From Caldisericum sp. CG2_30_36_11 (GTDB lineage: Bacteria; Caldisericota; Caldisericia; Caldisericales; Caldisericaceae), in the NCBI GenBank assembly GCA_001871575.1, contig MNXV01000007.1:1-35966 (forward strand): a DNA stretch of 35,966 bases, read 5' to 3'. The position numbers were made by a program, and so were the translations under genes. Shown piece after piece: positions 24,698 to 33,056 of this stretch. The notes below the pieces were generated by a model. It had not been told where the DNA came from and did no database searches. It worked only from the letters and a program-made list of their open reading frames with translations. Every line of letters begins with the position of its first letter. Within the stretch, counting starts at the first letter, position 1.

Positions 24698-24855
24698 GGA
24701 TTATTGCTTGTTTTTGAAGAAAATACAGTCGTTAATGTTGCTTCCTTCTTTGCTACATCTTCTGAAAATGCTCTAGTTATCTTTACACTATCAAGAAGGT
24801 TTTCTCCTGACAGCACTTTCCCTTTTATTAATTCTGCTAACTTTTTGGCAGTCAT
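24694..24855 (-). CDS. Small DRTGG-like ORF (53 residues), probably truncated
   Basis: The start at ATG 24855 has AGGAGGAGGT immediately upstream on the - strand, a strong site. An upstream in-frame ATG at 24882 is possible but would put this site inside the gene. The product, MTAKKLAELIKGKVLSGENL then DSVKITRAFSEDVAK, resembles the N-terminus of DRTGG-domain proteins often encoded beside NuoE/NuoF-type hydrogenase and dehydrogenase genes in anaerobes. Full-length relatives are about 110-120 residues, so this ends early. It converges on fdhD. The family assignment is from memory of sequence pattern and needs a profile search. Confidence 0.5.
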   Translation of the reverse strand: MTAKKLAELIKGKVLSGENLLDSVKITRAFSEDVAKKEATLTTVFSSKTSNNP

Positions 24856-25145
24856 ACCTCCTCCTCTCGTTATATAGTTCACAAAATTTAAACTTCTTGA
24901 ATAATTTCTTTTTATATTTTAAAAGTTTTTGAAAATTAAAAACTCTCTCAATTAGGATTATTGTAATATTTTAAAAATAACTTCTTCAATTATTGATGTT
25001 CTTTTCAATTTAAAAGGATTGAAAGCAACATTTGCACCTGCTTATACACTAAGTATTTTTAATTCTCTGTATTTATATATAATTTACGACCTCTCTGCAA
25101 GAACGCTCCTTATTTTAAATGAGAAGATGAAAGCAGGTAAAATTC
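24856..25145. other. AT-rich gap between the fdh module and the TnpB element
   Basis: It must contain the left end of the TnpB element, but no boundary was recognised. One + frame is open for 66 codons (24956-25153), ending at TAG 25154, without a start codon near its beginning. Its translation has a protein-like hydrophobic run (TFAPAYTLSIFNSLYLYIIY), so it may be the remnant of a gene. Confidence 0.45.
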
Positions 25146-25173
25146 TTGACAGTTAGTAGATCTATTGTATAAT
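25146..25173 (+). promoter_or_regulatory. Consensus promoter of tnpB
   Basis: TTGACA (25146-25151), a 16-bp spacer and TATAAT (25168-25173), both exact consensus. The -10 ends six bases before the ATG at 25180, so transcription should begin at or next to the start codon, giving a leaderless mRNA. Confidence 0.82.
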
Positions 25174-25179
25174 AGAGTT

Positions 25180-26505
25180 ATGAACAAGAGTGAACTAATC
25201 AAATCTTCTCTCAAGGAAACAAAAGAGCGGAGAAAGACTCAAACGCCTACGGTGTATCAATTGAAGCTTCAGAACCTCAACCAAAGAGATGTTGAATTGT
25301 TGGACAGACTGTTCCTTGAAGCAAAATGGCTCACTAACTATGTTGTATCTGATATACAAAACAGATTAACTCCTGATACATGGAAGTTAAAAGAAGTTGA
25401 AGTGAAAGTAAAAGACAACTTTGAGAAAAGAGAAATAACTCATCTTGGCTCGCAGATAAAGCAGTCTATAGTTGAAAGAATAAAGGATAACTTGGAAGGG
25501 CTGAGCGAATCAAAGAAAAAAGGCTACAAAGTCGGCAAGTTGCATTTTAAGTCAGAGGTAAACTCTCTTGTTTTGAAGCAGTATGGCAACACATATACAA
25601 TTGACTTCAAAACTAACAAAGTTCACATACAAGGCATAAAAAAGGAATTCAGAGTGTTAGGATTGCATCAGATACCAGACAACGCAGAGGTAACAAAAGG
25701 AGAGCTCATCAAAAAGCCTTCAGGATATTATCTCTATGTGACAACATTTCTTAACGCAGAGCCTGACAAAATAAAAACAAGAAAAGGCAAAGTTAAAGAG
25801 AGATATGTTGAACGCTTTGATAAGCCTATTGGTATAGACTTCGGGATAAAAGACCAGTTAACTCTTTCTAATAGCATGAAGATAAACTATGAAGTAAAAG
25901 AAAGCAAGAGGCTTAAGAGACTTCAAAAACAACTTGCAAGAAAAAAAGGATATAGGAAAGGTGAAGTAAAAAGCAAGAACTTCTTTAAAAGTCTAAATAA
26001 GAGTAAAAGAGAATATGGAAAACTCTCTAACATAAAGAAGGATATTGAGAATAGAGTATTTGCTTTTATTAAATCTTATGAGAAAGTATACATGCAGGAT
26101 GAGAATATCAAAGGTTGGAAGAGTGGATTATTTGGACGTAATATCCAGCATACAAGTATAGGAGGAATAACCTCAAGGTTAAAGAATAACCTTGAAACTC
26201 TTCTGCTTCTAGATAGATTTCTTCCTACCACTCAAACCTGCTCTAACTGCGGACACAAGCAAAAGATATCTCTATCTGATAGAGTATTTAAATGCGAATT
26301 ATGTGGTTTTGAGATTGATAGAGATTGGAATTCTGCAAGAGATATGGTACTATTCGGAGAGAAAACTCCATTAAAAAACCTACCAGAGGACTTCTGGGAA
26401 GCAACGCCTGTGGAGAGGGAAGCCACTGCACGGATATTGGAGAGTAACCCATATATCCGTGTAAGCTATATTTCTGTGAAGCAGGAAGCTCTCAGTTTAA
26501 ACTGA
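25180..26505 (+). CDS. tnpB: RNA-guided endonuclease TnpB
   Basis: A 441-residue nuclease of the family ancestral to Cas12, which uses an omegaRNA made from the element's right end. N-terminal helix-turn-helix and wedge-like regions lead to a RuvC-like nuclease: GIDFGIKDQ (D220), YMQDENIKGW (E308), a CSNCGHK...CELCGF zinc finger, and DRDWNSARD (D382). All three catalytic acids are present, so it may be active. ATG 25180 is chosen because the earlier in-frame TTG at 25165 lies within the -10 box. The C-terminal codons overlap the predicted omegaRNA, and the stop lies within the terminal palindrome, as is common for these elements. Confidence 0.92.
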   Translation: MNKSELIKSSLKETKERRKTQTPTVYQLKLQNLNQRDVELLDRLFLEAKWLTNYVVSDIQNRLTPDTWKLKEVEVKVKDNFEKREITHLGSQIKQSIVERIKDNLEGLSESKKKGYKVGKLHFKSEVNSLVLKQYGNTYTIDFKTNKVHIQGIKKEFRVLGLHQIPDNAEVTKGELIKKPSGYYLYVTTFLNAEPDKIKTRKGKVKERYVERFDKPIGIDFGIKDQLTLSNSMKINYEVKESKRLKRLQKQLARKKGYRKGEVKSKNFFKSLNKSKREYGKLSNIKKDIENRVFAFIKSYEKVYMQDENIKGWKSGLFGRNIQHTSIGGITSRLKNNLETLLLLDRFLPTTQTCSNCGHKQKISLSDRVFKCELCGFEIDRDWNSARDMVLFGEKTPLKNLPEDFWEATPVEREATARILESNPYIRVSYISVKQEALSLN

Positions 26506-26518
26506 GAGAGGAAGTCAC
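26405..26518 (+). ncRNA. Predicted omegaRNA (reRNA) scaffold of the TnpB element
   Basis: Three hairpins follow each other at the element's right end: GTGG (26410-26413)/CCAC (26423-26426); a 9-bp stem CACGGATAT (26429-26437)/ATATCCGTG (26453-26461); and CTCTCAG/CTGAGAG (26489-26495 with 26502-26508). AGGAAGTCAC follows, after which the guide would start at about 26519. The 5' end is not defined by sequence. The overlap with the tnpB 3' end is the known omegaRNA arrangement. Confidence 0.72.
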
Positions 26519-26521
26519 ACG

Positions 26522-27397
26522 ATGGAATTTATTCATATTCCGGTTTTAATTGATGAAGCACTCGAATACCTTTGTATTAAAAAGGGTGAAATAATATTTG
26601 ATTGCACAGTTGGCGAAGGGGGGCACGGCATAGAGTTTTTAAAAAGAATAGGGTCAGAGGGTTACTTAGTTGGTATAGATCTTGATTCAAGTGTGCTCAA
26701 AAAAGCCGAAGAGAGGTTGTCTACTGTCAGTACTAACTTTAAATTATTTCGCGGTAATTTTAAGGATATATCCAATATTATTATTGAAATTGGTCTTGGC
26801 AAGGTAGACAAAGTTTTTGCTGATTTAGGAATGTCTTCTTTTCAATTAAGCGAGGGAGATTTCGGATTTAGTTTCAAAGAGGATGGCCCTCTTGATATGA
26901 GAATGGATAAGTATGTCAAACTTACAGCAGAAGACGTTATTAATAAGTTTTCTGAAAAAGAAATTGCTTCCATCCTATGGGAGTATGGTGAAGAGCGTTT
27001 TTCAAAGTTAATTGCAAAGAAAATTGTGGAAATTAGGAAGGTAAGAAAAATTAATACTACTTTTGAACTTGCAGACATTATTGTAAGAATATATCCCGTG
27101 CACCACAGGAAAATACATCCGGCAACCAAAACTTTCCAGGCTCTGCGAATTTATGTGAACGATGAATTAAATAATTTAAAATTAATGTTGGATAAAGCAC
27201 CTGAAATTCTTAAGATTGGTGGAAGGATTGCGGTTATTTCTTACCATTCTCTTGAGGACAGAATTATTAAAAATGCATTTAAGAGTGACCAAAGGCTTAG
27301 AGTCATTAATAAAAAAGTAGTGAAACCAGGACCCGTGGAATTAAAAGCAAATAGAAGGGCAAGGAGTGCAAAGATGAGAGTTGCGGAGCTGGTATGA
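26522..27397 (+). CDS. rsmH: 16S rRNA (cytosine(1402)-N(4))-methyltransferase
   Basis: An S-adenosylmethionine-dependent methyltransferase (formerly mraW) acting on C1402 of 16S rRNA. The 291-residue protein begins HIPVLIDEALEYL and has FDCTVGEGGHG as the SAM-binding loop. FADLGMSSFQL and GPLDMRMD carry the catalytic region, and QALRIYVNDEL and AVISYHSLEDR are conserved late motifs. It opens the dcw cluster. The usual preceding mraZ is absent; the TnpB element sits there instead and supplies the weak upstream AGAGGAAG site. It overlaps ftsL by 4 bases. Confidence 0.96.
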   Translation: MEFIHIPVLIDEALEYLCIKKGEIIFDCTVGEGGHGIEFLKRIGSEGYLVGIDLDSSVLKKAEERLSTVSTNFKLFRGNFKDISNIIIEIGLGKVDKVFADLGMSSFQLSEGDFGFSFKEDGPLDMRMDKYVKLTAEDVINKFSEKEIASILWEYGEERFSKLIAKKIVEIRKVRKINTTFELADIIVRIYPVHHRKIHPATKTFQALRIYVNDELNNLKLMLDKAPEILKIGGRIAVISYHSLEDRIIKNAFKSDQRLRVINKKVVKPGPVELKANRRARSAKMRVAELV

Positions 27398-27660
27398 TAA
27401 AAAAGAATTATATTTTAATTGCAGTTATATTTATAATTATTTTGTTATATGGGTTGTTTTATGTTGCAAACCTGAGACTTGAAGATAGTATTAGCAACCT
27501 TAGAAGTGAATATAATTTAGTTAAAATAGACAACGAAGTGCTTAGCAATCGCTTATTGTATTATAAGTCGCCTGCCTGTGTCGAAATTATTGCTAAGAGC
27601 AAATATAAAATGATAGTTCCAGAAGATTTTTATATTATTGCCATTAAAAATGAAGAATAA
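27394..27660 (+). CDS. ftsL: FtsL-like small division protein
   Basis: An 88-residue bitopic protein with one TM helix (about residues 5-25) followed by a heptad-type segment (LRLEDSISNLRSEYNLVKID) and a short C-terminal part ending near the YKMIVPEDFYII segment. Sequence similarity among FtsL proteins is low; the assignment rests on topology, size and position between rsmH and ftsI, where ftsL is expected as partner of FtsB and FtsQ in septal wall synthesis. It overlaps both neighbours. Confidence 0.75.
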   Translation: MIKKNYILIAVIFIIILLYGLFYVANLRLEDSISNLRSEYNLVKIDNEVLSNRLLYYKSPACVEIIAKSKYKMIVPEDFYIIAIKNEE

Positions 27661-29335
27661 AGAAGAGATTTTCATAAAAAGAGTTACTGTTATTTTTCTC
27701 ATATTTATACTTTTATTTGTTTCTATTTTCTTAAGGCTCGTATTCTTACAAGTTGTTAAAAGAGAAAGTTTGATTTCGGAATTAAATCCCCAGTTTGATT
27801 TCGGCTATAAAGTAGTTGAGGGAAAGAGAGGCGAAATACTTGATTGCAACAATGTTCCCCTTGCTCTTGATCAGGTCACATTTCAACTTGATGTAAACCC
27901 AATAAAATTGAATAGCAGAGACAAAGAAAAAATAGTTAAAAATCTTGCAAAAATTGTTGGTATTTCTCAAAAAGAAGTTGATAGCATTCTTAAAGCTACT
28001 CAATATGAAATGGTAAGCGCATCTTTAAGCTTAGAGCAAAAGAAAGAGATTGATGAACTTGAAATAAGCGATGGCGTAACCCTCACTCAAACATATAAAA
28101 GAAATTATCCTCTTTCTAATTTATTAGCACCCGTGGTTGGGTTTGTGGGTGTTGACAATACTGGACTTTCTGGAATTGAATATGGCTTTAACTCTAATCT
28201 TCTGGGAAACAAAGGCAGGGTTTTTTATAATATTAATACGGAAAAACCGATGACACCAGGAGAGCCGTCCTACAAAGTTGATCCCATAAATGGTAATTCA
28301 GTAGTTCTAACTCTTGACTCTAATATTCAGTTTACAGTAGAAAAACTTTTGGAAAATACTGTAAGGAGCAAAGGTGCGAAAGGCGGTCTTGTAATAGTTA
28401 TAAAACCGAAAACAGGCGAAATACTTGCACTTGTAAACTATACAAATCCTGATGTAAATGAAACGAATTCGATAAACCCGTATTTTGATAGAGCTGTTCA
28501 ATGGAACTACGAACCAGGCTCTGTAATTAAACCCATTATTGCTGCTGCAGCACTTGAAGAAGGTAGTCTTCAGGTAGACGATGAGTTTTATTGTCCCGGT
28601 CACCTTGAGGTGGGGGACAGAGTCCTATCCTGTTGGCAAAAACATGGAGAAGAGAAAGGCCTTAACGAAATTATGAAAGATTCTTGTGATGTTAGTTTTA
28701 TGAAAATTGGTTTGAAGCTCGGTAAGGATAATCTTCTTAAATTTTTTAATAGTTTTGGTTTTGGTAGACCTACTGGAGTTGAGTTACCAGGTGAGGAATC
28801 CGGGATCCTTCCAGATAGCAGTAAAGTTGGCGATGTTGAACTTGCAACGATGTCTTTTGGGCAGGGTATCGCTGTTACCCCGTTGCAACTTATTTCGGCT
28901 TTATCCGCTATTGCAAACGGTGGCATTCAGATGAAGCCAAATATAATCAAAGAAATTATAAATTCCGAAGGTGAAATTGTTTATCAATCGGAGCCGATAG
29001 TCAAACAAATCGTGATCTCACAAGAAGTAGCAAGTAAAGTAATGGATGCGATGAAGGCAGTTGTTTCTAAAGATGGCGTCCCACAGGCAATGATAGATGG
29101 GTATTCAGTTGCTGGCAAAACTGGCACTGCCCAAAAATTACTTCCTCAAGGTACTTATTCAAGCAGTAAACTTGTTTACAGCTTCTTTGGTGTAATTCCT
29201 TCAGATAATCCAGAGGTATCAGTGCTTGTAGTTGTGGATGAAACTTCTACCCCAACTTATTCCTTAAATATAACGGCTCCTTTATTTAAACAGATAGGGC
29301 TTTTTTTAATAAAATACTTAAGGATTGAACCATGA
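27650..29335 (+). CDS. ftsI: Peptidoglycan transpeptidase FtsI (penicillin-binding protein)
   Basis: Class B PBP that crosslinks septal peptidoglycan. At 561 residues it has one N-terminal TM helix, a PBP dimerisation domain and a transpeptidase domain. The active site is S291-x-x-K294 in EPGSVIKP, S345-C-D347 takes the place of the usual SxN, and K490-T-G is in VAGKTGTAQK. The SxD form occurs in some PBP2-type enzymes. The start is placed at ATG 27650 rather than the TTG at 27638; either lies inside ftsL. No clear ribosome-binding site is seen, so translation is likely coupled to ftsL. It overlaps murE by 4 bases. Confidence 0.94.
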   Translation: MKNKEEIFIKRVTVIFLIFILLFVSIFLRLVFLQVVKRESLISELNPQFDFGYKVVEGKRGEILDCNNVPLALDQVTFQLDVNPIKLNSRDKEKIVKNLAKIVGISQKEVDSILKATQYEMVSASLSLEQKKEIDELEISDGVTLTQTYKRNYPLSNLLAPVVGFVGVDNTGLSGIEYGFNSNLLGNKGRVFYNINTEKPMTPGEPSYKVDPINGNSVVLTLDSNIQFTVEKLLENTVRSKGAKGGLVIVIKPKTGEILALVNYTNPDVNETNSINPYFDRAVQWNYEPGSVIKPIIAAAALEEGSLQVDDEFYCPGHLEVGDRVLSCWQKHGEEKGLNEIMKDSCDVSFMKIGLKLGKDNLLKFFNSFGFGRPTGVELPGEESGILPDSSKVGDVELATMSFGQGIAVTPLQLISALSAIANGGIQMKPNIIKEIINSEGEIVYQSEPIVKQIVISQEVASKVMDAMKAVVSKDGVPQAMIDGYSVAGKTGTAQKLLPQGTYSSSKLVYSFFGVIPSDNPEVSVLVVVDETSTPTYSLNITAPLFKQIGLFLIKYLRIEP

Positions 29336-30771
29336 ATGCTTCTCAAATAAAGATATTTTATCCTGAGTTGAATATTTCAGGTGATACTAATGTAGAGGTT
29401 TCAGGTATTGAAATAGATTCAAGAAAAGTTAAAGCAGGCAATATATTCGTTGCAATCAAGGGAGAAAATTTTGACTCCCATACTAAGATTGATGAAGCGC
29501 TGAATAATGGTGCAATTGGTGTTGTTACTGAAAGGGATGTGTCAATACCTGGAGGTAATTTAAAAATATTAACCGACGATAGCAGATGGGTTTATGCTCT
29601 GCTTTCGTCATTATTTTTTGATTTTCCTTCAAATAAATTTAAACTCGTCGGTATCACAGGCACGAGTGGCAAAACAACAACTGGATTTTTACTTTATAGA
29701 TTTTTTAATGCAATTGGTATAAAAGCAGGCTTTATTGGTACGATCGGGATAGGTCATGCTGATTTATTCAATAGAAGTGAGACCTTTCCGTTGACGACGC
29801 CGGATGCTTTTCCATTAAACAGAGTTTTATCTGAAATGGCAAGGGAGGATATTAAATATGTATTTATAGAGGTCTCTTCGCATGCAATTAAACTTAAGCG
29901 TATTGCTGGGTTAAAATTCTATAAAAAAATCCTTACAACTATCGGGGAAGATCATCTTGATCTTCATAATACTTTTGAAGATTATTTGAATACAAAAATC
30001 TCTTTTTTCAGAAATGGAGAAAGCGCTATATTAAATGCAGACTCTCTTTATATTGAAAGATTTAAAAACATTGCAAAGAAACATACTCTTTATGGGATAG
30101 AAAGACCCGCTGACGTTCGCGGGGTAATTATATCAGAGGAGTTGGAAAATGTTAATTTTGTTATTAAATACAAAGGAAACGAGGACATTATAAATCTACA
30201 TATGAGTGGAACGTTTAATGTTTATAACTTCCTTGCAACGTCTACTTTTATATTTGAAGAAGGTTATGAAATTGGTTATATTGAGCAATTTGCAAAAAAT
30301 ATTCCAGTAGTCCCCGGGAGAGCAAACCTATTGCAAAGAGGTGGAAAAAAGGTTTTTGTTGATTTTGCGCATAATCCATTGGAAATTGAAAATGTTTTAA
30401 AATATTTAAGAAGATTTACCGACGGAAAACTTATTACAGTTTTGGGAGCAGTCGGCTTTTCTACCGAGAAAAAGAAAACCGAGATGGGCAAGGCCGCCTC
30501 TATTTACAGCGATTTTGTTATCGTAACAACCGATGATCCTCGAGGTGATGATCCAGTAGAAATTGCGAAAGGTATTTTAAAAGGCGTTAAAGGTAATGGT
30601 AAGATTGTTTTGGATAGGAGAAACGCTATAAAAGAAGGAATTTCTATGTTGAACAAAGGCGATACTATAGCTATACTTGGCAGGGGGGACGAAGTCGAGG
30701 CTCATTATAAAGATAAAACTGTTTATTTTAAAGATTTAGATGCTGCCAAAGAGGAATTAAGTGAAATTTAA
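29332..30771 (+). CDS. murE: UDP-N-acetylmuramoyl-L-alanyl-D-glutamate ligase (MurE)
   Basis: A cytoplasmic ligase adding the third amino acid of the peptidoglycan stem. At 479 residues it shows the MurE N-terminal domain with EIDSRKVKAGNIFVAIKG, the P-loop GITGTSGKTTT (about 107-117), the carbamylated-lysine region and the C-terminal domain. The specificity motif is D401-D-P-R404 followed by G-D-D-P. DNPR usually marks diaminopimelate enzymes; DDPR is remembered from Thermotoga MurE, which accepts lysine, so the amino acid used here cannot be assumed. It overlaps ftsI by 4 bases and murF by 11. Confidence 0.95.
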   Translation: MNASQIKIFYPELNISGDTNVEVSGIEIDSRKVKAGNIFVAIKGENFDSHTKIDEALNNGAIGVVTERDVSIPGGNLKILTDDSRWVYALLSSLFFDFPSNKFKLVGITGTSGKTTTGFLLYRFFNAIGIKAGFIGTIGIGHADLFNRSETFPLTTPDAFPLNRVLSEMAREDIKYVFIEVSSHAIKLKRIAGLKFYKKILTTIGEDHLDLHNTFEDYLNTKISFFRNGESAILNADSLYIERFKNIAKKHTLYGIERPADVRGVIISEELENVNFVIKYKGNEDIINLHMSGTFNVYNFLATSTFIFEEGYEIGYIEQFAKNIPVVPGRANLLQRGGKKVFVDFAHNPLEIENVLKYLRRFTDGKLITVLGAVGFSTEKKKTEMGKAASIYSDFVIVTTDDPRGDDPVEIAKGILKGVKGNGKIVLDRRNAIKEGISMLNKGDTIAILGRGDEVEAHYKDKTVYFKDLDAAKEELSEI

Positions 30772-32134
30772 TTTAAACGACTTAGTTTTAAAAATTCCAG
30801 GCCGTTTGAAAGGAAAACTTCCTGTAGAATTTAATTCTTTCAAAGTAGATAGCAGAGAAATTATAAAAGGGGATATTTTCATTGCCATTAGAGGGAGTAA
30901 TTTTGATGGGCATGATTTTGCAAAAGATGCAATTAAAAATGGTGCCGTAGGCATAGTTGTAGAAAAAGAAGTAAGAGTACCGTCACATTTATTTCAGTAT
31001 CTCGTGCCCGTAACGAGTGATTTTCTTATTGCTCTTGGAGAATATGCTCGCAAAATTAATGATGCTAAATTTATTGGGATTACAGGTAGTTCAGGGAAAA
31101 CAACTACAAAAGAAATGGCCTCTTTAATATTACAAGAGAAGTATAATATTTTTAAAACTCCTGGCAACCTTAATACCGATTTATCCCTCCCTATTTTTAT
31201 GGTAGATGCTTTAAAAGAAAAAGCAGATTTTGTAATAGTGGAGATGGGAATACAAAAAGAAGGGGATATGGATAAACTCGTAAGAATAGTTGAACCCCAG
31301 ATTTCTGTTATTCTTAACATTGGAGAATCTCACGTTGAATTTCTTAAAGATAGAAATGGAGTAGCTAAAGAGAAGTTTAAAATTATGAGCAAATCTGAGC
31401 TTTCGATTTTAAATTTAGATGATGATTTGATAAGTAAATTGAGCAAAAATTATAATATAAAGAAATTCTTTTTTAGTGCAAAAGAAAGAGCTAACTTAAC
31501 TGGTAAAATAATCAGCTTTAGTGAAAATAATATGGAAGTGGAAGTTTCTTATCTTGGTAAAAAATATAAAAAAATATTTTCATTTTCAGGCTTCACGTTT
31601 TTTTATGATATGCTGGGAGCTCTTTCAATTGGCGTTAATTTAGGATTAGAGCTCGATGAATCACTTGATCTTGTGTCGAATTTTTCTCCTATAAAGGGCA
31701 GGGGCGAAATCGTAATGCTTCCCAAAAACATAAGGATTATCGACGAAACTTACAATTCAAATCCTTTCTCCTTAAAGCAATCTATAAAGAAAATGGAAAG
31801 GCATAAAGATTTCCTTATTGTCATTGTAGGTGATATGCTAGAACTTGGGGAAAATTCACCAAAAATTCATGAAGAGGCTGGACGAACTATTTCTTCTGTG
31901 AAACCTGATGTTTTGATTGCATTTGGAAAATATGCAGAATTTTTAAAAAAAGGAGCTGCAGTTAGTGGATTGAAAAATATTTTTGATTTTAGTGATAAAA
32001 CGGATGTTATAAATTTTTTAAAAACAATTGCAATACCTGAAAATTCTATTATATTTATCAAAGGTTCACGAGGAATGAAAATGGAAGAGTTTGTAGAAAA
32101 CATTAAAGAAAGATTTGAAAATGGAAAAGGTTAA
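30761..32134 (+). CDS. murF: UDP-N-acetylmuramoyl-tripeptide--D-alanyl-D-alanine ligase
   Basis: Adds D-Ala-D-Ala to complete the UDP-MurNAc-pentapeptide. The 457-residue protein has VDSREIIKGDIFIAIRG, the P-loop GITGSSGKTTTKEM (about residues 106-119), NIGESHVEFL, and DETYNSNPFS, the MurF signature. The start is GTG 30761 with GAGGAA about five bases upstream, overlapping murE by 11 bases. Confidence 0.96.
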   Translation: MKFNLNDLVLKIPGRLKGKLPVEFNSFKVDSREIIKGDIFIAIRGSNFDGHDFAKDAIKNGAVGIVVEKEVRVPSHLFQYLVPVTSDFLIALGEYARKINDAKFIGITGSSGKTTTKEMASLILQEKYNIFKTPGNLNTDLSLPIFMVDALKEKADFVIVEMGIQKEGDMDKLVRIVEPQISVILNIGESHVEFLKDRNGVAKEKFKIMSKSELSILNLDDDLISKLSKNYNIKKFFFSAKERANLTGKIISFSENNMEVEVSYLGKKYKKIFSFSGFTFFYDMLGALSIGVNLGLELDESLDLVSNFSPIKGRGEIVMLPKNIRIIDETYNSNPFSLKQSIKKMERHKDFLIVIVGDMLELGENSPKIHEEAGRTISSVKPDVLIAFGKYAEFLKKGAAVSGLKNIFDFSDKTDVINFLKTIAIPENSIIFIKGSRGMKMEEFVENIKERFENGKG

Positions 32135-33053
32135 GTATATTATTTTTTTAATTGCCTTCATTTTATCAGTATTCTTGGTTAAATTTTTAATTCCTCACTT
32201 AAGAAACATAGGCATAGTACAGTTTGAAAGAGACGAAGGACCAGGCTCTCACAAAGTTAAGGAAGGAACGCCTCGTGGGGGCGGTCTGGTTTTTTTAATA
32301 GCACCTCTTTTTCTTTTACTTTTTTACAGAGATCGTGAGTTTTTATTTCTTTACCTTGCTCTTGCTTTAAATGGACTGATTGGATTAGTAGATGATTTAT
32401 TGACCGCAACAAAGAAACATTCTACTGGTTTAACGATAAAGTGGAAGATGATTTTGATTACAGGTATTGCTTTATTTTTATACTTTTTTGCGAGAAGCTT
32501 TTTATCTTCACAATTAAGCATTGGGAATATTTCTTTTCAAATAGGTAATGTACTTTATTTAATACTTTTTCTTGCAATTTTTGTTGCTACTCCTAACGCT
32601 TTTAACCTTACCGATGGAGTTGACGGGCTGCTTGGTATTATTTCTATACCAGTACTTGTAACGATTGCTATTTTTAGCAATGGCCTCACAAGGGATTTTT
32701 CATTCATTATGATTTCGTCGGTAATAGCATTTTTATGGTTTAATAGCCCTAAGGCTTCTATATTTATGGGTGATGCTGGAGCAAGTGCTTTGGGTGGCGC
32801 AATTGCTGCTATGAGCGTTCTTGGTAAATTCGAACTTTTGCTACCTTTAATTGCTATTATCCCTGTTTTAGAGTCTCTTTCTGTTTTTATACAGGTAGGA
32901 TATTTTAAGTTAAGCAAAGGCAAGAGAGTATTCAAAATGGCACCAATTCACCATCATTTTGAACTTTCAAATTGGAGTGAATCACAGATTGATTTTAGAT
33001 TTTTTATAGTAACTGTGCTGTTTTGTATTTTAGCGTTATATCTCACGAGGTGA
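32121..33053 (+). CDS. mraY: Phospho-N-acetylmuramoyl-pentapeptide-transferase
   Basis: An integral membrane enzyme that transfers phospho-MurNAc-pentapeptide to undecaprenyl phosphate, making lipid I. Its 310 residues form about ten TM helices. GTPRGGGLVFL, the catalytic-loop motif NAFNLTDGVDGL, FMGDAGA and the APIHHHFEL histidine motif are present. ATG 32121 is preferred; a TTG at 32115 in the same frame is the alternative, with no strong ribosome-binding site for either. The start lies inside the end of murF. Confidence 0.95.
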   Translation: MEKVKYIIFLIAFILSVFLVKFLIPHLRNIGIVQFERDEGPGSHKVKEGTPRGGGLVFLIAPLFLLLFYRDREFLFLYLALALNGLIGLVDDLLTATKKHSTGLTIKWKMILITGIALFLYFFARSFLSSQLSIGNISFQIGNVLYLILFLAIFVATPNAFNLTDGVDGLLGIISIPVLVTIAIFSNGLTRDFSFIMISSVIAFLWFNSPKASIFMGDAGASALGGAIAAMSVLGKFELLLPLIAIIPVLESLSVFIQVGYFKLSKGKRVFKMAPIHHHFELSNWSESQIDFRFFIVTVLFCILALYLTR

Positions 33054-33056
33054 AAT

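Larger units (their letters stand above)
25146..26518 (+). mobile_element. IS200/IS605-superfamily TnpB-only element (IS1341-like)
   Basis: It comprises tnpB and the characteristic right end: a perfect palindrome CTCTCAGTTTAAACTGAGAG (26489-26508) followed by AGGAAGTCAC to 26518. No tnpA (Y1 transposase) is in the window, so movement would need one in trans. The left boundary is not recognised; the coordinate given is the tnpB -35 and the true end is probably further upstream. The right end abuts the rsmH start codon by three bases. Confidence 0.8.

Noticed and set aside
26842-27129. - strand ORF of 95 codons inside rsmH
   Set aside because: It is a shadow of rsmH with no independent signals.
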